A stretch of DNA of 64,000 nucleotides, from the NCBI RefSeq assembly GCF_014841115.1, contig NZ_JACYTP010000009.1, positions 1 through 64,000 of the forward strand, read 5' to 3'. A program made the position numbers and the translations under genes. Shown one piece after another: positions 18,400-27,245 of the stretch (positions are counted from its first letter, which is position 1; each line of letters starts with the position of its first letter). The notes under the pieces were generated by a model, which made no database searches, had not been told where the DNA came from, and saw only the letters and a program-made list of their open reading frames with translations. The stretch comes from Photobacterium arenosum (GTDB lineage Bacteria; Pseudomonadota; Gammaproteobacteria; Enterobacterales; Vibrionaceae).

Positions 18400-19259
18400 T
18401 TCATCTCTCCCATGTGGACTTTTGCACCTATGCTCAGCGCCATCGGCAGGCCAGCATCCGGGTAGCGTTTCTCCATGGTGTCGATGACTTGCTGGCTGTT
18501 GTCACTGGATTTCACGGTTTGCTGAAATGCCTTCAGGTAGTTCAGGGCAAACGTGATGTTTTCAGCCGTCATTGGCGTGCCCGCTTTCATGTGGCCCGGA
18601 ATGACAGTTTGCGGCTTCAGTGCCTGCATGGCTTCCAGCTGCTGTGCCCAGGCGGTTTGTTCAGCAGGTGTCTGTGCGTCGGCCATCCACAGGTGAACAT
18701 TACCGTATACGGCAACATTGCCCAGCACGGTTTTACTGGACGGGATCCACAGGTAAGGGCGGTGCGCCAGCTCGCTACTGGTGTCATGGATTTCAATCGT
18801 CTCACCGTCAACTGTTAAAGTGGTCTGTGCATACGCGTCAGGAAGCAAAGTTTTCACTGGTGCGTTGTCACCCATTTTGGGTGTCCAGAATGCCAGTTTG
18901 CCCGCCATTTTCTCTTTAATCACCGCACGGACTGCAGGCGTGGTGATCAGGCGTGCTTCAGGAAACTGTTCTTTCAGCACTTGTGCGCCAAAGTAGTAAT
19001 CCGGATCGGCCTGGCTGATGAAAATGGTTTTCAGTGTTTTGCCACTGTCCAGCACCATAGCGGCGATACGCATGGCATCGGCACGGGTAAAACCGGTATC
19101 GACCAGCATGGCGTCATGCTCGCCATAGACCAGGGTGGCATTAACATGGAAGCTGTTGCCATCGGCGTTATACACCTGAGTTGAAAGCGGCGCCGCTTCG
19201 GCCAGAGTGGCGGTAGAAAGTGCTACAAGGGAGGCTGCCATTAAGAATGTCTTTTTCAT
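18393..19259 (-). CDS. Secreted metallo-beta-lactamase-fold protein with an altered metal motif
   Basis: Starting at the ATG at 19257-19259 (GGAG about 9 nt upstream) gives 288 aa with a clean signal peptide MKKTFLMAASLVALSTATLA and cleavage near EAAP. An upstream in-frame ATG would add 14 residues before the signal and is rejected. The fold is indicated by MLVDTGFTRADA, the ISQADPDYYFGA segment, the VLGNVAVYGN strand and VIPGHMKAGTP. In ordinary MBL hydrolases the second motif is HxHxDH. Here residues 83-88 read QADPDY, so the first-site histidines are replaced while the Asp and the later GH are kept. It may bind metal differently or not hydrolyse. It is co-expressed with a CGWC thioredoxin-fold protein. 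Confidence 0.8.
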   Translation of the reverse strand: MKKTFLMAASLVALSTATLAEAAPLSTQVYNADGNSFHVNATLVYGEHDAMLVDTGFTRADAMRIAAMVLDSGKTLKTIFISQADPDYYFGAQVLKEQFPEARLITTPAVRAVIKEKMAGKLAFWTPKMGDNAPVKTLLPDAYAQTTLTVDGETIEIHDTSSELAHRPYLWIPSSKTVLGNVAVYGNVHLWMADAQTPAEQTAWAQQLEAMQALKPQTVIPGHMKAGTPMTAENITFALNYLKAFQQTVKSSDNSQQVIDTMEKRYPDAGLPMALSIGAKVHMGEMKW

Positions 19260-19368
19260 GTGTTCGCTCCAGCGAATGTCATTGGGAATGGCATGCATCA
19301 TAGTGATTTTATTTGATTGGATATAGAATCAATTATCAACAACATTGTTTCTTAAATCGGACAAATAG

Positions 19369-20283
19369 ATGGACAGACTCACGGCAGCAAAAGTGTTTAT
19401 TGATGTCGCAACGACCGAAAGTTTCACCACGACAGCAGATCGGCTGGAGATGTCCCGCTCTATGGTGACCCGCTATATCGCCACCATGGAAGAGTGGATG
19501 AAAGCCCGGCTGTTACAGCGCACAACCCGCAAAGTGGCATTAACAACTGCAGGCCAGCAGTGCCTGAAAGAAATCAAGCTTTGGGTTGAGCAGGCCGAGC
19601 ATATTGCAGTGACATTGCAGCCTGCAGACCGGCTCACCGGTCATGTCAGATTGACGACCAGTATGTCTTTCGCTCATGCGCAGCTTGCTAAGGCAATACA
19701 GCCATTTTTAGCGCTCAACCCTGAGGTTTCTGTTGAAATAGATGTCCGCGATCAGGTAACAGATTTGATTGCAGAAAGATTCGATTTAGCCATTCGTATT
19801 GCTATGGCGCCGGATCCGTCATTAATCGGAAAGCCGATAGCAGGTTGCGATTCTGTGATCGTGGCGTCACCTTCCTATCTTAAGCGGTCGTCTGATATAC
19901 AGGTACCGGCGGATCTCAGTCATCATCAATGCCTTGGTAATCGTAGTTTCGAGCAACATGTGTGGCACCTGACGAAAAATAACGTTACTGAGTCGGTAGA
20001 AGTGACGTGCCGATTCATTTCAAACGAGGCGACCGTATTGAAAGCCGCGGCGATAGAAGGAGCGGGAATTGCAGTGCAACCCATGTATCTGGTTAGTGAA
20101 GATATTCAAGCGGGCAGGTTAGCCGTGGTATTAGCGGACTGGGTACCCAAATCAATGTCGGTATATGCACTTTATCCCGCAAGAGAATATCTATTGCCGG
20201 CGGTGCGGGGACTGATCGATCACCTGGCACAGTATTTTGAAGACAATCATTGGCCTGCAAAGCCGAATGAATTCGGGATGTAA
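19369..20283 (+). CDS. LysR-family transcriptional regulator
   Basis: A 304-aa LysR regulator. The winged helix-turn-helix occupies residues about 3-62 (MDRLTAAKVFIDVATTESFT, then RLEMSRSMVTRYIATME), and the effector-binding domain about 88-290. It is divergently transcribed from the MBL-like/DsbA-like pair with 109 bp between starts, the usual LysR arrangement for controlling the neighbouring genes. The variant MSRSMVTRYI recognition helix is typical of the CrgA/AaeR-like branch. The inducer is unknown. Confidence 0.88.
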   Translation: MDRLTAAKVFIDVATTESFTTTADRLEMSRSMVTRYIATMEEWMKARLLQRTTRKVALTTAGQQCLKEIKLWVEQAEHIAVTLQPADRLTGHVRLTTSMSFAHAQLAKAIQPFLALNPEVSVEIDVRDQVTDLIAERFDLAIRIAMAPDPSLIGKPIAGCDSVIVASPSYLKRSSDIQVPADLSHHQCLGNRSFEQHVWHLTKNNVTESVEVTCRFISNEATVLKAAAIEGAGIAVQPMYLVSEDIQAGRLAVVLADWVPKSMSVYALYPAREYLLPAVRGLIDHLAQYFEDNHWPAKPNEFGM

Positions 20284-20479
20284 ATAAAAGTGAACAGTTT
20301 CTGTGAACCAGATACGGCTTCTCATTACTGTAAATGTGAGATAAGTCATACCTTCTGGTAAATTGAGAGTTAACAGCAGTATTACTTTGACTTATATAAC
20401 AAAGTTGGTATTACGCGGAGTTTTTTCTCGATGTTGGTAGCTGAAACACATATCCGCTTTATGGGTGTGATTTAGCATA

Positions 20480-20537
20480 TCCTAATATGGTATATTGCGC
20501 GCTCATTTTTCGATCTGGTTAGTGAGTTGGGCAAGGC
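20480..20537 (+). promoter_or_regulatory. Promoter region shared by the two PAS-EAL genes, copy 1
   Basis: TATGGTATATTGCGCGCTCATTTTT at about 20487-20511 closely matches TATGGTATATTACGCGCTTCATTTT before the second PAS-EAL gene. The duplication therefore included the upstream control region. TATATT is a reasonable -10 element. The function beyond that is inferred. Confidence 0.5.
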
Positions 20538-22235
20538 GTGAAATCAGGCATTATCAACATCAATTTAGCTGTAAACCGGAATCGGTTGTTAGAAGTCTTT
20601 GATGCGGGCAGTGAAGGCCTGTGGGAGATGACGCCAGGGAATGTGGTGAAATTTTATAATACGCGTTTTTATGAAAATTTTGACGTGAACTTGAATGGTT
20701 CTCCAATTCATGAGTGGATTGCCATTGTGCATCCTGATGATGTTGAACAATTCCAAAATAATGTGAATCGACAGGTGACGGAGAAGATCAGCTATTTTAC
20801 CAGCCAATACCGGATTCGGAATCGGCAGAATGATTATCGCTGGATTGAAGCTGTGGGTGTACTGAATACCGACGAGCACGGCGAACTGCAATATCTGGTT
20901 GGTTCACATAAAGATATCACTGAAAAAAAATTGCATGATGAAAAATTATTCCAATTAGCTTACCGGGATTCACTGACCGGTTTGTGGAATCGTCGGCAAT
21001 TGGTTGAGCAACTTAACGTCATTCAGGCGGATGGTGTACCGGGCATTATCACTACTTTTGGGCTGACGAAGTTTAGTCAGTTTGTCGAAGTTTTTGGTTT
21101 TGAGGCTGGTAATCAGTTGATAAAGCTGTGTTCTGAGGCGATTACTGAAGTCTTTACTGACACCGATCTGATCTTCCGTTCGTATTCCGATGAATTTGTT
21201 GTCATGCTCAAAGACTGCCCTGAAAAATCAACGCTATGTTGCACTATCAATAAAGCGATCACACTGTTTGATCAGCGATTCCGTGCCGTTCACGACACCA
21301 CAATTCAAAAGTTAAATGCCGGGGTTTATCAATTACCCGGTGGTTCTGCAGCGGCTGAAGATGAAGAATCTATTTTATATAAATCTATGCTGGTTATGCG
21401 CCACGGCAAAGAGCACGATTCACGCATTGCGTTTTATGCAGACGATGAGCAGCGAGCCATTGAGCGGCATCTTTTTCTGGAAACCGGCATAGAGAAATCT
21501 ATTCAGGATGATGAATTCTATTTAATGTTCCAACCGATAGTGTGCGCAACGACCGGGAAGATCAAGAGTGTCGAATCATTGCTGCGTTGGCACAGCGCCA
21601 GTTATGGCGAAATTAATCCGGGAGAATTTATTGGGATTGCGGAAGCCAATCAGGACATTATTCCACTGGGATATCATGTGTTGGATTTGGCGTGCTCATA
21701 TATTGCGGAGTACCGCCGACAGCACCAGCATGATTTTAAAGTATCTGTGAATATTTCTGTTATCCAACTGATGCAGGCAGATTTTGTTCGTAAATTTCTG
21801 GCAATTGTTAATCAGTATCAGCTATCCCCGAGTTATCTGTCAGTGGAAGTGACCGAATCGGCCGTATTAGAAACCAATGCATTTGCTGTTGAACAGTTGC
21901 TGATTCTTAATGAGTTAGGTTTTTCAATTTCACTGGATGATTTCGGCTCCGGGTATTCCTCATTCAACACCTTCTTTTCTATTCCTTTTTCTCAGCTCAA
22001 ACTCGACAGATGCATCGTCAAAAAAATGGCTGATGATTCATCCGTATACTCTTATGTCAAATTTCTGGTTGTTATGTGTCGTGAAAAAGGAATTTCTGTT
22101 GTCGCAGAAGGCATAGAAGATCTTGCTCATGCCGAATTAGTCAGAGAAGCCGGAGTTGATTTAATGCAAGGCTATTACTTCTATCGACCTATGGTAGGAC
22201 AAAAATTGCTCGAGTTAGAAATCAGTCCCGATTGA
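20538..22235 (+). CDS. PAS / degenerate GGDEF / EAL protein, copy 1 (probable c-di-GMP phosphodiesterase)
   Basis: The 565-aa product has a PAS_3 domain with PAC motif (about 15-130; FDAGSEGLWEMTP and YLVGSHKDITEKK), a GGDEF-type domain (about 135-300) and an EAL domain (about 310-560). The signature GGDEF is replaced by RSYSDEF, so cyclase activity is unlikely. The EAL domain keeps its metal and catalytic residues: VESLLRW (Glu of EAL, variant ESL), NISV, DDFGSGYSS, KLDR and VVAEGIE. It probably degrades c-di-GMP, with PAS and the dead GGDEF acting as sensors. No membrane segment is seen, so it is cytosolic. The start is GTG. A near-identical paralogue follows. Confidence 0.9.
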   Translation: MKSGIININLAVNRNRLLEVFDAGSEGLWEMTPGNVVKFYNTRFYENFDVNLNGSPIHEWIAIVHPDDVEQFQNNVNRQVTEKISYFTSQYRIRNRQNDYRWIEAVGVLNTDEHGELQYLVGSHKDITEKKLHDEKLFQLAYRDSLTGLWNRRQLVEQLNVIQADGVPGIITTFGLTKFSQFVEVFGFEAGNQLIKLCSEAITEVFTDTDLIFRSYSDEFVVMLKDCPEKSTLCCTINKAITLFDQRFRAVHDTTIQKLNAGVYQLPGGSAAAEDEESILYKSMLVMRHGKEHDSRIAFYADDEQRAIERHLFLETGIEKSIQDDEFYLMFQPIVCATTGKIKSVESLLRWHSASYGEINPGEFIGIAEANQDIIPLGYHVLDLACSYIAEYRRQHQHDFKVSVNISVIQLMQADFVRKFLAIVNQYQLSPSYLSVEVTESAVLETNAFAVEQLLILNELGFSISLDDFGSGYSSFNTFFSIPFSQLKLDRCIVKKMADDSSVYSYVKFLVVMCREKGISVVAEGIEDLAHAELVREAGVDLMQGYYFYRPMVGQKLLELEISPD

Positions 22236-22262
22236 ACGTCGCCAGAACAGGGCAATGTTACC

Positions 22263-22288
22263 TCAGAGCATAATGGAATATGCTCTGA
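22263..22288 (+). other. Stem-loop after PAS-EAL copy 1
   Basis: TCAGAGCATA (22263-22272) pairs over 10 bp with TATGCTCTGA (22279-22288). No T-run follows, so termination is uncertain. Confidence 0.5.
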
Positions 22289-22469
22289 ATGATTATTGAA
22301 GCATGACTAAGAATATATGCAGTAGCTAGTGTAGCTATAATCTTGCTTATTGATACTGATTTTCCTATATATTTTAGTTGATTTATCTTAATTTCAAATT
22401 AAAGCTAGTGGGTTAAGCTGTTTTTCTTCATAGAGTAATTATTCACTATTGTTGATATGTTAATCGTTT

Positions 22470-22526
22470 ATCCTTGTATGGTATATTACGCGCTTCATTT
22501 TTTACTGGTACTCAACTGGGCTTAAC
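22470..22526 (+). promoter_or_regulatory. Promoter region shared by the two PAS-EAL genes, copy 2
   Basis: TATGGTATATTACGCGCTTC at about 22479-22498 is the second copy of the element described before PAS-EAL copy 1. It lies at the same distance from the GTG start. Confidence 0.5.
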
Positions 22527-24215
22527 GTGAAATCTGACATTATCGACAATAAAGTTGTTAATAATCAGCATAGGTTGTTGGAAATATTTGATGCTGGTAG
22601 TGAAGGTTTGTGGGAAATGACACCAGATAATATGGTGAATTTCTATAACACACACTTTTATGAAAACTTCGATGTGTCATTACACGGCTCACCATTGGAT
22701 GAGTGGATAGCCATTATGCATCCTGATGATAAAAGCCAGTTTATTGAAAATATTAGCACTCAGGTTACAGAGAAAATAACCCGTTTTATCAGTCAGTACC
22801 GTGTGCGCAACCGGCAGGGGGAGTACCACTGGATTGAAGCGGTCGGTGTTATTCATGCTGATGACAGCGGTAATCTTCTGTATATGGTCGGCGCGCATAA
22901 AGATATCACAGAAAAAAAGCAATATGAGGACAAGCTGTATCAGCTGGCTTATTGTGATTCACTGACTGGGTTTAATAACAGACGTAAATTAATTGAAACC
23001 CTGACAGAGTTGCTGGAAGCCAAAAGTCATGCGGCGATAATGACATTTGGGTTAAATAAAATAAACCAAATAATGGATGTATTTGGCTACCAAGCGGGCA
23101 ACAGTATCATATTGCTTTGTGCTGAGTGTCTGAAAGAAGCCTTTGGCTCGAAAAACGTGTACAAAACACAGCCAGATGAATTTGTAGTGTTACAGAAGGG
23201 TGTTTACTCTGAGAGCGTATTGAAACAACAAATTGCCTCACTGCTTACTGACTTTGAACAACGTTTTCGCTCTTTTCATCAGTCGACATTACAGTCACTG
23301 AATGTGGGTGTTTATTTGTTGAAAGAAGATAACTGCCTTAGTGAAGATGCTGAATCGCTGTTATATAAATCAACGTTAATCATGCGGCACGGTTCAGAAA
23401 AAGACGACTGTATTTCTTTTTATGTGGATGAAGAGAAGCGATCGATTGAACGCCATCTCTTTTTGGAAACCGGATTAAAAAAAGCAATTACAGACAAAGA
23501 ATTATATTTGTTGTTTCAGCCCATTGTCTGTGCTGCAACAGGAAAAACAGTGAGTGTGGAATCTCTGGTTCGCTGGAACAGTGTTCGGTATGGCGAGATC
23601 ATGCCTACTGAATTTATCAGTGTTGCGGAAGAAAACGGGGATATTGTCGAACTGGGCTACCATGTACTTGTGCTGGCATGTGAATTTTTAAATCAATACA
23701 GAGAGGCCCATTCCCGCGTCATTAAGGCGTCGGTGAATGTATCGGTTATTCAGCTGATGCAGCCTGACTTTGTTGCCCATTTTCTCGCTATTGTGCGCCA
23801 CTATCAGTTACAACCAGAAAATCTGACGATAGAGATGACAGAGTCTGTCATTCTTGAATCGAATCCTTTTGCCGTACAGCAGCTGCTGGCACTGGATGAG
23901 GCAGGATTCACCATTTCCCTGGATGATTTTGGTTCCGGATATACCTCTTTCAACACCTTTTTCTCTATCCCGTTCACCCAGCTTAAACTGGACAGAGCCA
24001 TTATTAAAAAAATGGAAGCGAACAGCGCAGTCCGAGCCTATGTGAAATTTCTGGTCAGCATGTGCAACGAGAAAGGCATCACTGTGGTTGCTGAAGGCAT
24101 TGAAGACTATGCTCAGGCGGAACGGGTTAAAGAAGCCGGAGTTGATCTGATACAAGGGTTTTATTTTCATAAACCCAAGAGCGGCAAGGCGATTATTGAA
24201 TCTGAAACTGTATAA
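22527..24215 (+). CDS. PAS / degenerate GGDEF / EAL protein, copy 2 (probable c-di-GMP phosphodiesterase)
   Basis: A 562-aa tandem paralogue of the preceding gene with the same domain order and a GTG start. Long stretches are identical (for example FDAGSEGLWEMTP). The GGDEF signature is degenerate in a different way (TQPDEFVVL). The EAL domain retains VESLVRW, NVSV, DDFGSGYTS, KLDR and VVAEGIED, so phosphodiesterase activity is likely. The upstream promoter element is also duplicated, so both copies probably respond to the same regulator. Sequence differences concentrate in the GGDEF part, suggesting relaxed or divergent sensing there. It converges with the SCO-like gene. Confidence 0.9.
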   Translation: MKSDIIDNKVVNNQHRLLEIFDAGSEGLWEMTPDNMVNFYNTHFYENFDVSLHGSPLDEWIAIMHPDDKSQFIENISTQVTEKITRFISQYRVRNRQGEYHWIEAVGVIHADDSGNLLYMVGAHKDITEKKQYEDKLYQLAYCDSLTGFNNRRKLIETLTELLEAKSHAAIMTFGLNKINQIMDVFGYQAGNSIILLCAECLKEAFGSKNVYKTQPDEFVVLQKGVYSESVLKQQIASLLTDFEQRFRSFHQSTLQSLNVGVYLLKEDNCLSEDAESLLYKSTLIMRHGSEKDDCISFYVDEEKRSIERHLFLETGLKKAITDKELYLLFQPIVCAATGKTVSVESLVRWNSVRYGEIMPTEFISVAEENGDIVELGYHVLVLACEFLNQYREAHSRVIKASVNVSVIQLMQPDFVAHFLAIVRHYQLQPENLTIEMTESVILESNPFAVQQLLALDEAGFTISLDDFGSGYTSFNTFFSIPFTQLKLDRAIIKKMEANSAVRAYVKFLVSMCNEKGITVVAEGIEDYAQAERVKEAGVDLIQGFYFHKPKSGKAIIESETV

Positions 24216-24323
24216 ATTCGACCTGCCAAAGCCATATGTACTGACCGTTGATACTGATTATTTGAGGTTTATGCAGTATCTGTAGCATCAATGTGTCAGT
24301 CACTCTGTTCGGGTTGGTTAAAT

Positions 24324-24935
24324 TCAATTCAGTTTGGTTGTAAAGTCCCGCACTAAGCTGGGCATATCGAAGTCCGGGCTAAACCGCCCGCGGAAAACGC
24401 CTTCAGGGTCGATAATGGAAAATGTTACGGAATGTGCAACGCTGTAGTCTTCCTTGTTTGCTGAGACTTCAAAACGGATGCCAAGACTGTTGGCAAAGCG
24501 CGTTAACTGCGGCTCACTACCTGTTACACCGTGAATTGAAGCATCAAAGTACTGCAAATATTGGCTGAGTTCGACAACTGAATCCCGTCCGGGATCAACA
24601 GACACAAACACAAAACTAACATCATGTTCGCCAGGGTTTTCTGTCAGGGCGGCAGAGAGTCTTGATAGCTGTGCCAGACTGGTTGGGCAGATGTCAGGGC
24701 AATGGAGAAAGCCAAATAATACAATGGTCCAATGCCCCATTAATGACTGGTTAGTAAACTCACCGACCTCAGATTCAAGGCTAAAACTTGCCAGACTGCG
24801 CGGGTTGTCCAGCCACTCAATGGCTTGTGGTGTCTTGGGTTGCTGTGCGTTGAGTCCGAGGGCTACGATAGCTAATGTTGCCCCCAAGGCGATACTCAGA
24901 CTAAGTAATAGAAAAACACGCTTTGTACTATTCAT
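24324..24935 (-). CDS. SCO1/SenC-family copper protein
   Basis: Membrane-anchored thioredoxin-fold protein that in relatives delivers copper to respiratory oxidases or acts in redox defence. The 203-aa product has one N-terminal membrane anchor (about 7-28), the copper-binding CxxxC in LHCPDICPTS (C79, C83) and the conserved histidine H168 in EDYSVAHSVTF, so all three copper ligands are present. It is the last gene of a leftward four-gene overlapping operon and overlaps the preceding membrane protein by 8 bp. The cyo oxidase in this window lacks CuA, so a role in its assembly is not obvious. Confidence 0.9.
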   Translation of the reverse strand: MNSTKRVFLLLSLSIALGATLAIVALGLNAQQPKTPQAIEWLDNPRSLASFSLESEVGEFTNQSLMGHWTIVLFGFLHCPDICPTSLAQLSRLSAALTENPGEHDVSFVFVSVDPGRDSVVELSQYLQYFDASIHGVTGSEPQLTRFANSLGIRFEVSANKEDYSVAHSVTFSIIDPEGVFRGRFSPDFDMPSLVRDFTTKLN

Positions 24936-25329
24936 GTGCCTGTCCCTTATAACTGGTCACAATCAGCCACAGCGCCAGCAATGCGGGCAGTGTAACGCCG
25001 CCAAAATCAATGATCAGAAATTCAGGCCCGCAGATGCCAACAAGCACTTCCCACACATGGAAAATGGCATGGCCGGTTAACCAGGCAGTTGGCATCAACC
25101 AAAGCGTCAAGCTATGTCTGGTGTCAATCGCTCCCCAAATAAAAGCGGCACCGATCAGGCTGTAATTCATGCCGATATCACGCAGAAAGTGCTGATTGAA
25201 CGGTCCCCGGTCTGGCACGCCCGGCACCATCCAATACCAGGGCTCAGGGGCGAGCGTCATAAACACACCGTTACCCAATGCTGCCAATCCGAGCAGCACA
25301 GCTATTGTGATGCGCCATTTATTCAGCAT
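24928..25329 (-). CDS. Small multi-pass membrane protein of unknown function
   Basis: A 133-aa protein with about four hydrophobic segments (about 7-24, 52-69, 76-97 and 108-126). A conserved-looking loop reads APEPWYWMVPGVPDRGPFNQHFLRDIG between the first two. I recall similar loops in small uncharacterised membrane proteins but cannot name a family with confidence. It overlaps the AhpD-like gene by 11 bp on one side and the SCO gene by 8 bp on the other, so the three proteins are made together. His and Trp residues near the membrane (HFLRD, HAIFHVWE) could bind a metal or haem. That is speculation. Confidence 0.7.
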   Translation of the reverse strand: MLNKWRITIAVLLGLAALGNGVFMTLAPEPWYWMVPGVPDRGPFNQHFLRDIGMNYSLIGAAFIWGAIDTRHSLTLWLMPTAWLTGHAIFHVWEVLVGICGPEFLIIDFGGVTLPALLALWLIVTSYKGQAHE

Positions 25330-25891
25330 TCTCAGCCTCCCCGGTTAAAGCAGCGCTCCGCTCAGGTGTGATGTATGATGCGTTGATCTGAATTCGCTGA
25401 CAGGTTTTCCCATAGCCCAAAGTGTATTTCAGGGCCGGAAAAACCCGATAAGTGCTGATGGCAAAACCAATTGTAATCAGCCCTTTGGGGCCCCACAAAG
25501 CCAGTATTTTCTCACGATAATCATCCGCTTCAGGGTGATGAGCCAATACAGATTCAGTAAATTTCACCACCAGGGCAATATCATCAGGCAGATTGTTTAA
25601 ATCTTTATTGATAATGGCTTGTACAATATCCGGGCTTATTTTTGCCTCCAGAGCCATATTCACCGCCAATTGGGTGCACGGGCCGCAATCGTCCCAGAGA
25701 ATGGCGCGTATTCTGGCGGCATACAGAGGCCCTGCGGGCAAATTACCCGAATGGGAAGACATGGTCTGGAATCCCATAAACTTCAGGAAAGCCCCAAGAT
25801 CGGTTTTCAGAATATCCTGCTGATAACGAATGTCGTAATCGTAACGGTTTTTGAATGCCAGAAGCATCTTGCTGAACAGATAGCGAATCAT
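25319..25891 (-). CDS. AhpD-like / carboxymuconolactone decarboxylase-fold protein
   Basis: A 190-aa all-helical protein whose centre carries WDDCGPCTQLAVNMAL (C69, C72). This CxxC in an alpha-helical context is typical of AhpD-like peroxidase-reducing proteins. Helices around it (ARIRAILW, LVVKFTESVLAHH) match the family, but no specific substrate can be assigned. It overlaps the upstream MFS gene by 4 bp (ATGA) and the downstream membrane-protein gene by 11 bp. Coupling with an SCO-like thioredoxin-fold protein suggests that the operon deals with a reactive or oxidising compound. Confidence 0.72.
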   Translation of the reverse strand: MIRYLFSKMLLAFKNRYDYDIRYQQDILKTDLGAFLKFMGFQTMSSHSGNLPAGPLYAARIRAILWDDCGPCTQLAVNMALEAKISPDIVQAIINKDLNNLPDDIALVVKFTESVLAHHPEADDYREKILALWGPKGLITIGFAISTYRVFPALKYTLGYGKTCQRIQINASYITPERSAALTGEAENAE

Positions 25892-27087
25892 ATTGGGTCC
25901 TTAGTGTTTGGCTGATAGTGAGGTGGCAGCACACCGGTTTTTGTTCTTTCCTGTGCCTGAACAGGCTTGAATAACAGAAAGAGACACGAGAAAAAGACCA
26001 GGGCGCAGGCATAGAGCATGACCGAAAAGTTACCGTTATCTAATAAGCCGGAAGCGAGCAGCGGGCCTGTCGCTAAACCGACGGAAGAAACAACAGCCGC
26101 CAGCGCTGAAAGACGCCCTGTGACGTCCATGTCAGCCGTTACCGCTAACAAATAAGACTGAACGGCAGGCCAGGAAAAAAACAGCAGCGTCATTGAAGTG
26201 ACATAAAGCAGCGGGGTGAGCGGCGAGACGCTGAGCAAGAGCGCAGAAATGCTCGACAGAGCAACACCAGCGAGAACCCAGGATAAACGACCAAAACGGT
26301 TGCCGCTTATCACAGGTAACATTGCCCCCAATAACCCCAGCAATCCGGTTATTGCAATATACAGACTGACATTATCCGTGCTAATGCCCGCACCGAGGCC
26401 GATGCGCCCGACATAAGTCCAGATAGCGCTGGCGGCAAGCTGATAGGCGGTGATGGCCAGCATCAGTAACACTGCGTTGCCATTTAGCTCGGTCAACAAC
26501 AGCGATTGTTTGACTGGCTTGCGCTCACTGGCAAGAGAAGGCAGAAACAGCATCATAATCAGACTCAATAATGCAAAGCCTGCCATGACATAAAATACCG
26601 CATAAGCGCTCAGCAGCGTTTCAAGTGCCGGCAGCAGGTAAATTACCACAGCGCCCAGGCTGAACTGTATGAGTAACAAGGTGCCAAAAGCACGATCCGC
26701 ATTGTTTAACCTGGCCAGTACAGAAAAGCCGATACCGACACAAAGCCCACCGAAAAGCCCGGCTAAAAAGCGCCAGCCGAGCATGACACTGTAGGTTTCA
26801 ATCCATAAAGTCCCTATATCAACGACAGCTAGCAGGGCTAAAAACGTATACATGGCAGACTGCCAAGGCATTCGGCGTACCAGAAAAATAGCCACAGTGC
26901 TGCCCAAAAGACCACCGTATCCATTGAGCGCAACAAGCTGTCCGGCCTGCGCATCACTAAAACCAATACTGCCTGCGAGTGCATTAACCATACCCGGCAG
27001 AAAATTAATATAGGAAAGTCCGGCCATAGTGATAAATGCCAGGAAAAAATAAACCAGCGGATGATTGGCGGATACTTTTCTGAACAT
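25888..27087 (-). CDS. MFS transporter
   Basis: A 399-aa protein with about 12 hydrophobic segments and the MFS layout: an N-terminal helix FFLAFITMAGLSYINFLPGM, then the inter-helix 2-3 region with LVRRMP, and a central cytoplasmic loop (LPSLASERKPVKQ, about 200-212). The region after helix 4 (LFGGLCVGIGFSVLARLNNADRAFG) resembles the YbfB/AraJ-like branch. It is first in the leftward operon, and its start faces that of a LysR gene across 158 bp. Substrate unknown. By operon context it may export the compound handled by the AhpD-like and SCO-like proteins. Confidence 0.85.
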   Translation of the reverse strand: MFRKVSANHPLVYFFLAFITMAGLSYINFLPGMVNALAGSIGFSDAQAGQLVALNGYGGLLGSTVAIFLVRRMPWQSAMYTFLALLAVVDIGTLWIETYSVMLGWRFLAGLFGGLCVGIGFSVLARLNNADRAFGTLLLIQFSLGAVVIYLLPALETLLSAYAVFYVMAGFALLSLIMMLFLPSLASERKPVKQSLLLTELNGNAVLLMLAITAYQLAASAIWTYVGRIGLGAGISTDNVSLYIAITGLLGLLGAMLPVISGNRFGRLSWVLAGVALSSISALLLSVSPLTPLLYVTSMTLLFFSWPAVQSYLLAVTADMDVTGRLSALAAVVSSVGLATGPLLASGLLDNGNFSVMLYACALVFFSCLFLLFKPVQAQERTKTGVLPPHYQPNTKDPI

Positions 27088-27245
27088 AATGCCTCATTGA
27101 AGTAACAGGATTTGTTGTTGGAGCCTGAATATTAAGATTCAGCAAAGGGAAGAAAAATAGGCCGAAATCCATTTGAGTCGTGAATACTATTCATGAGTCT
27201 TTATTGTTATAGTCAGCCAACGAATAAAATCTTGATGCTCAGTGA

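Noticed and set aside
24324..24935. SCO-like protein as an assembly factor of the cyo oxidase in this window
   Set aside because: The oxidase subunit II lacks CuA ligands, and the SCO gene sits in an unrelated operon 28 kb away.
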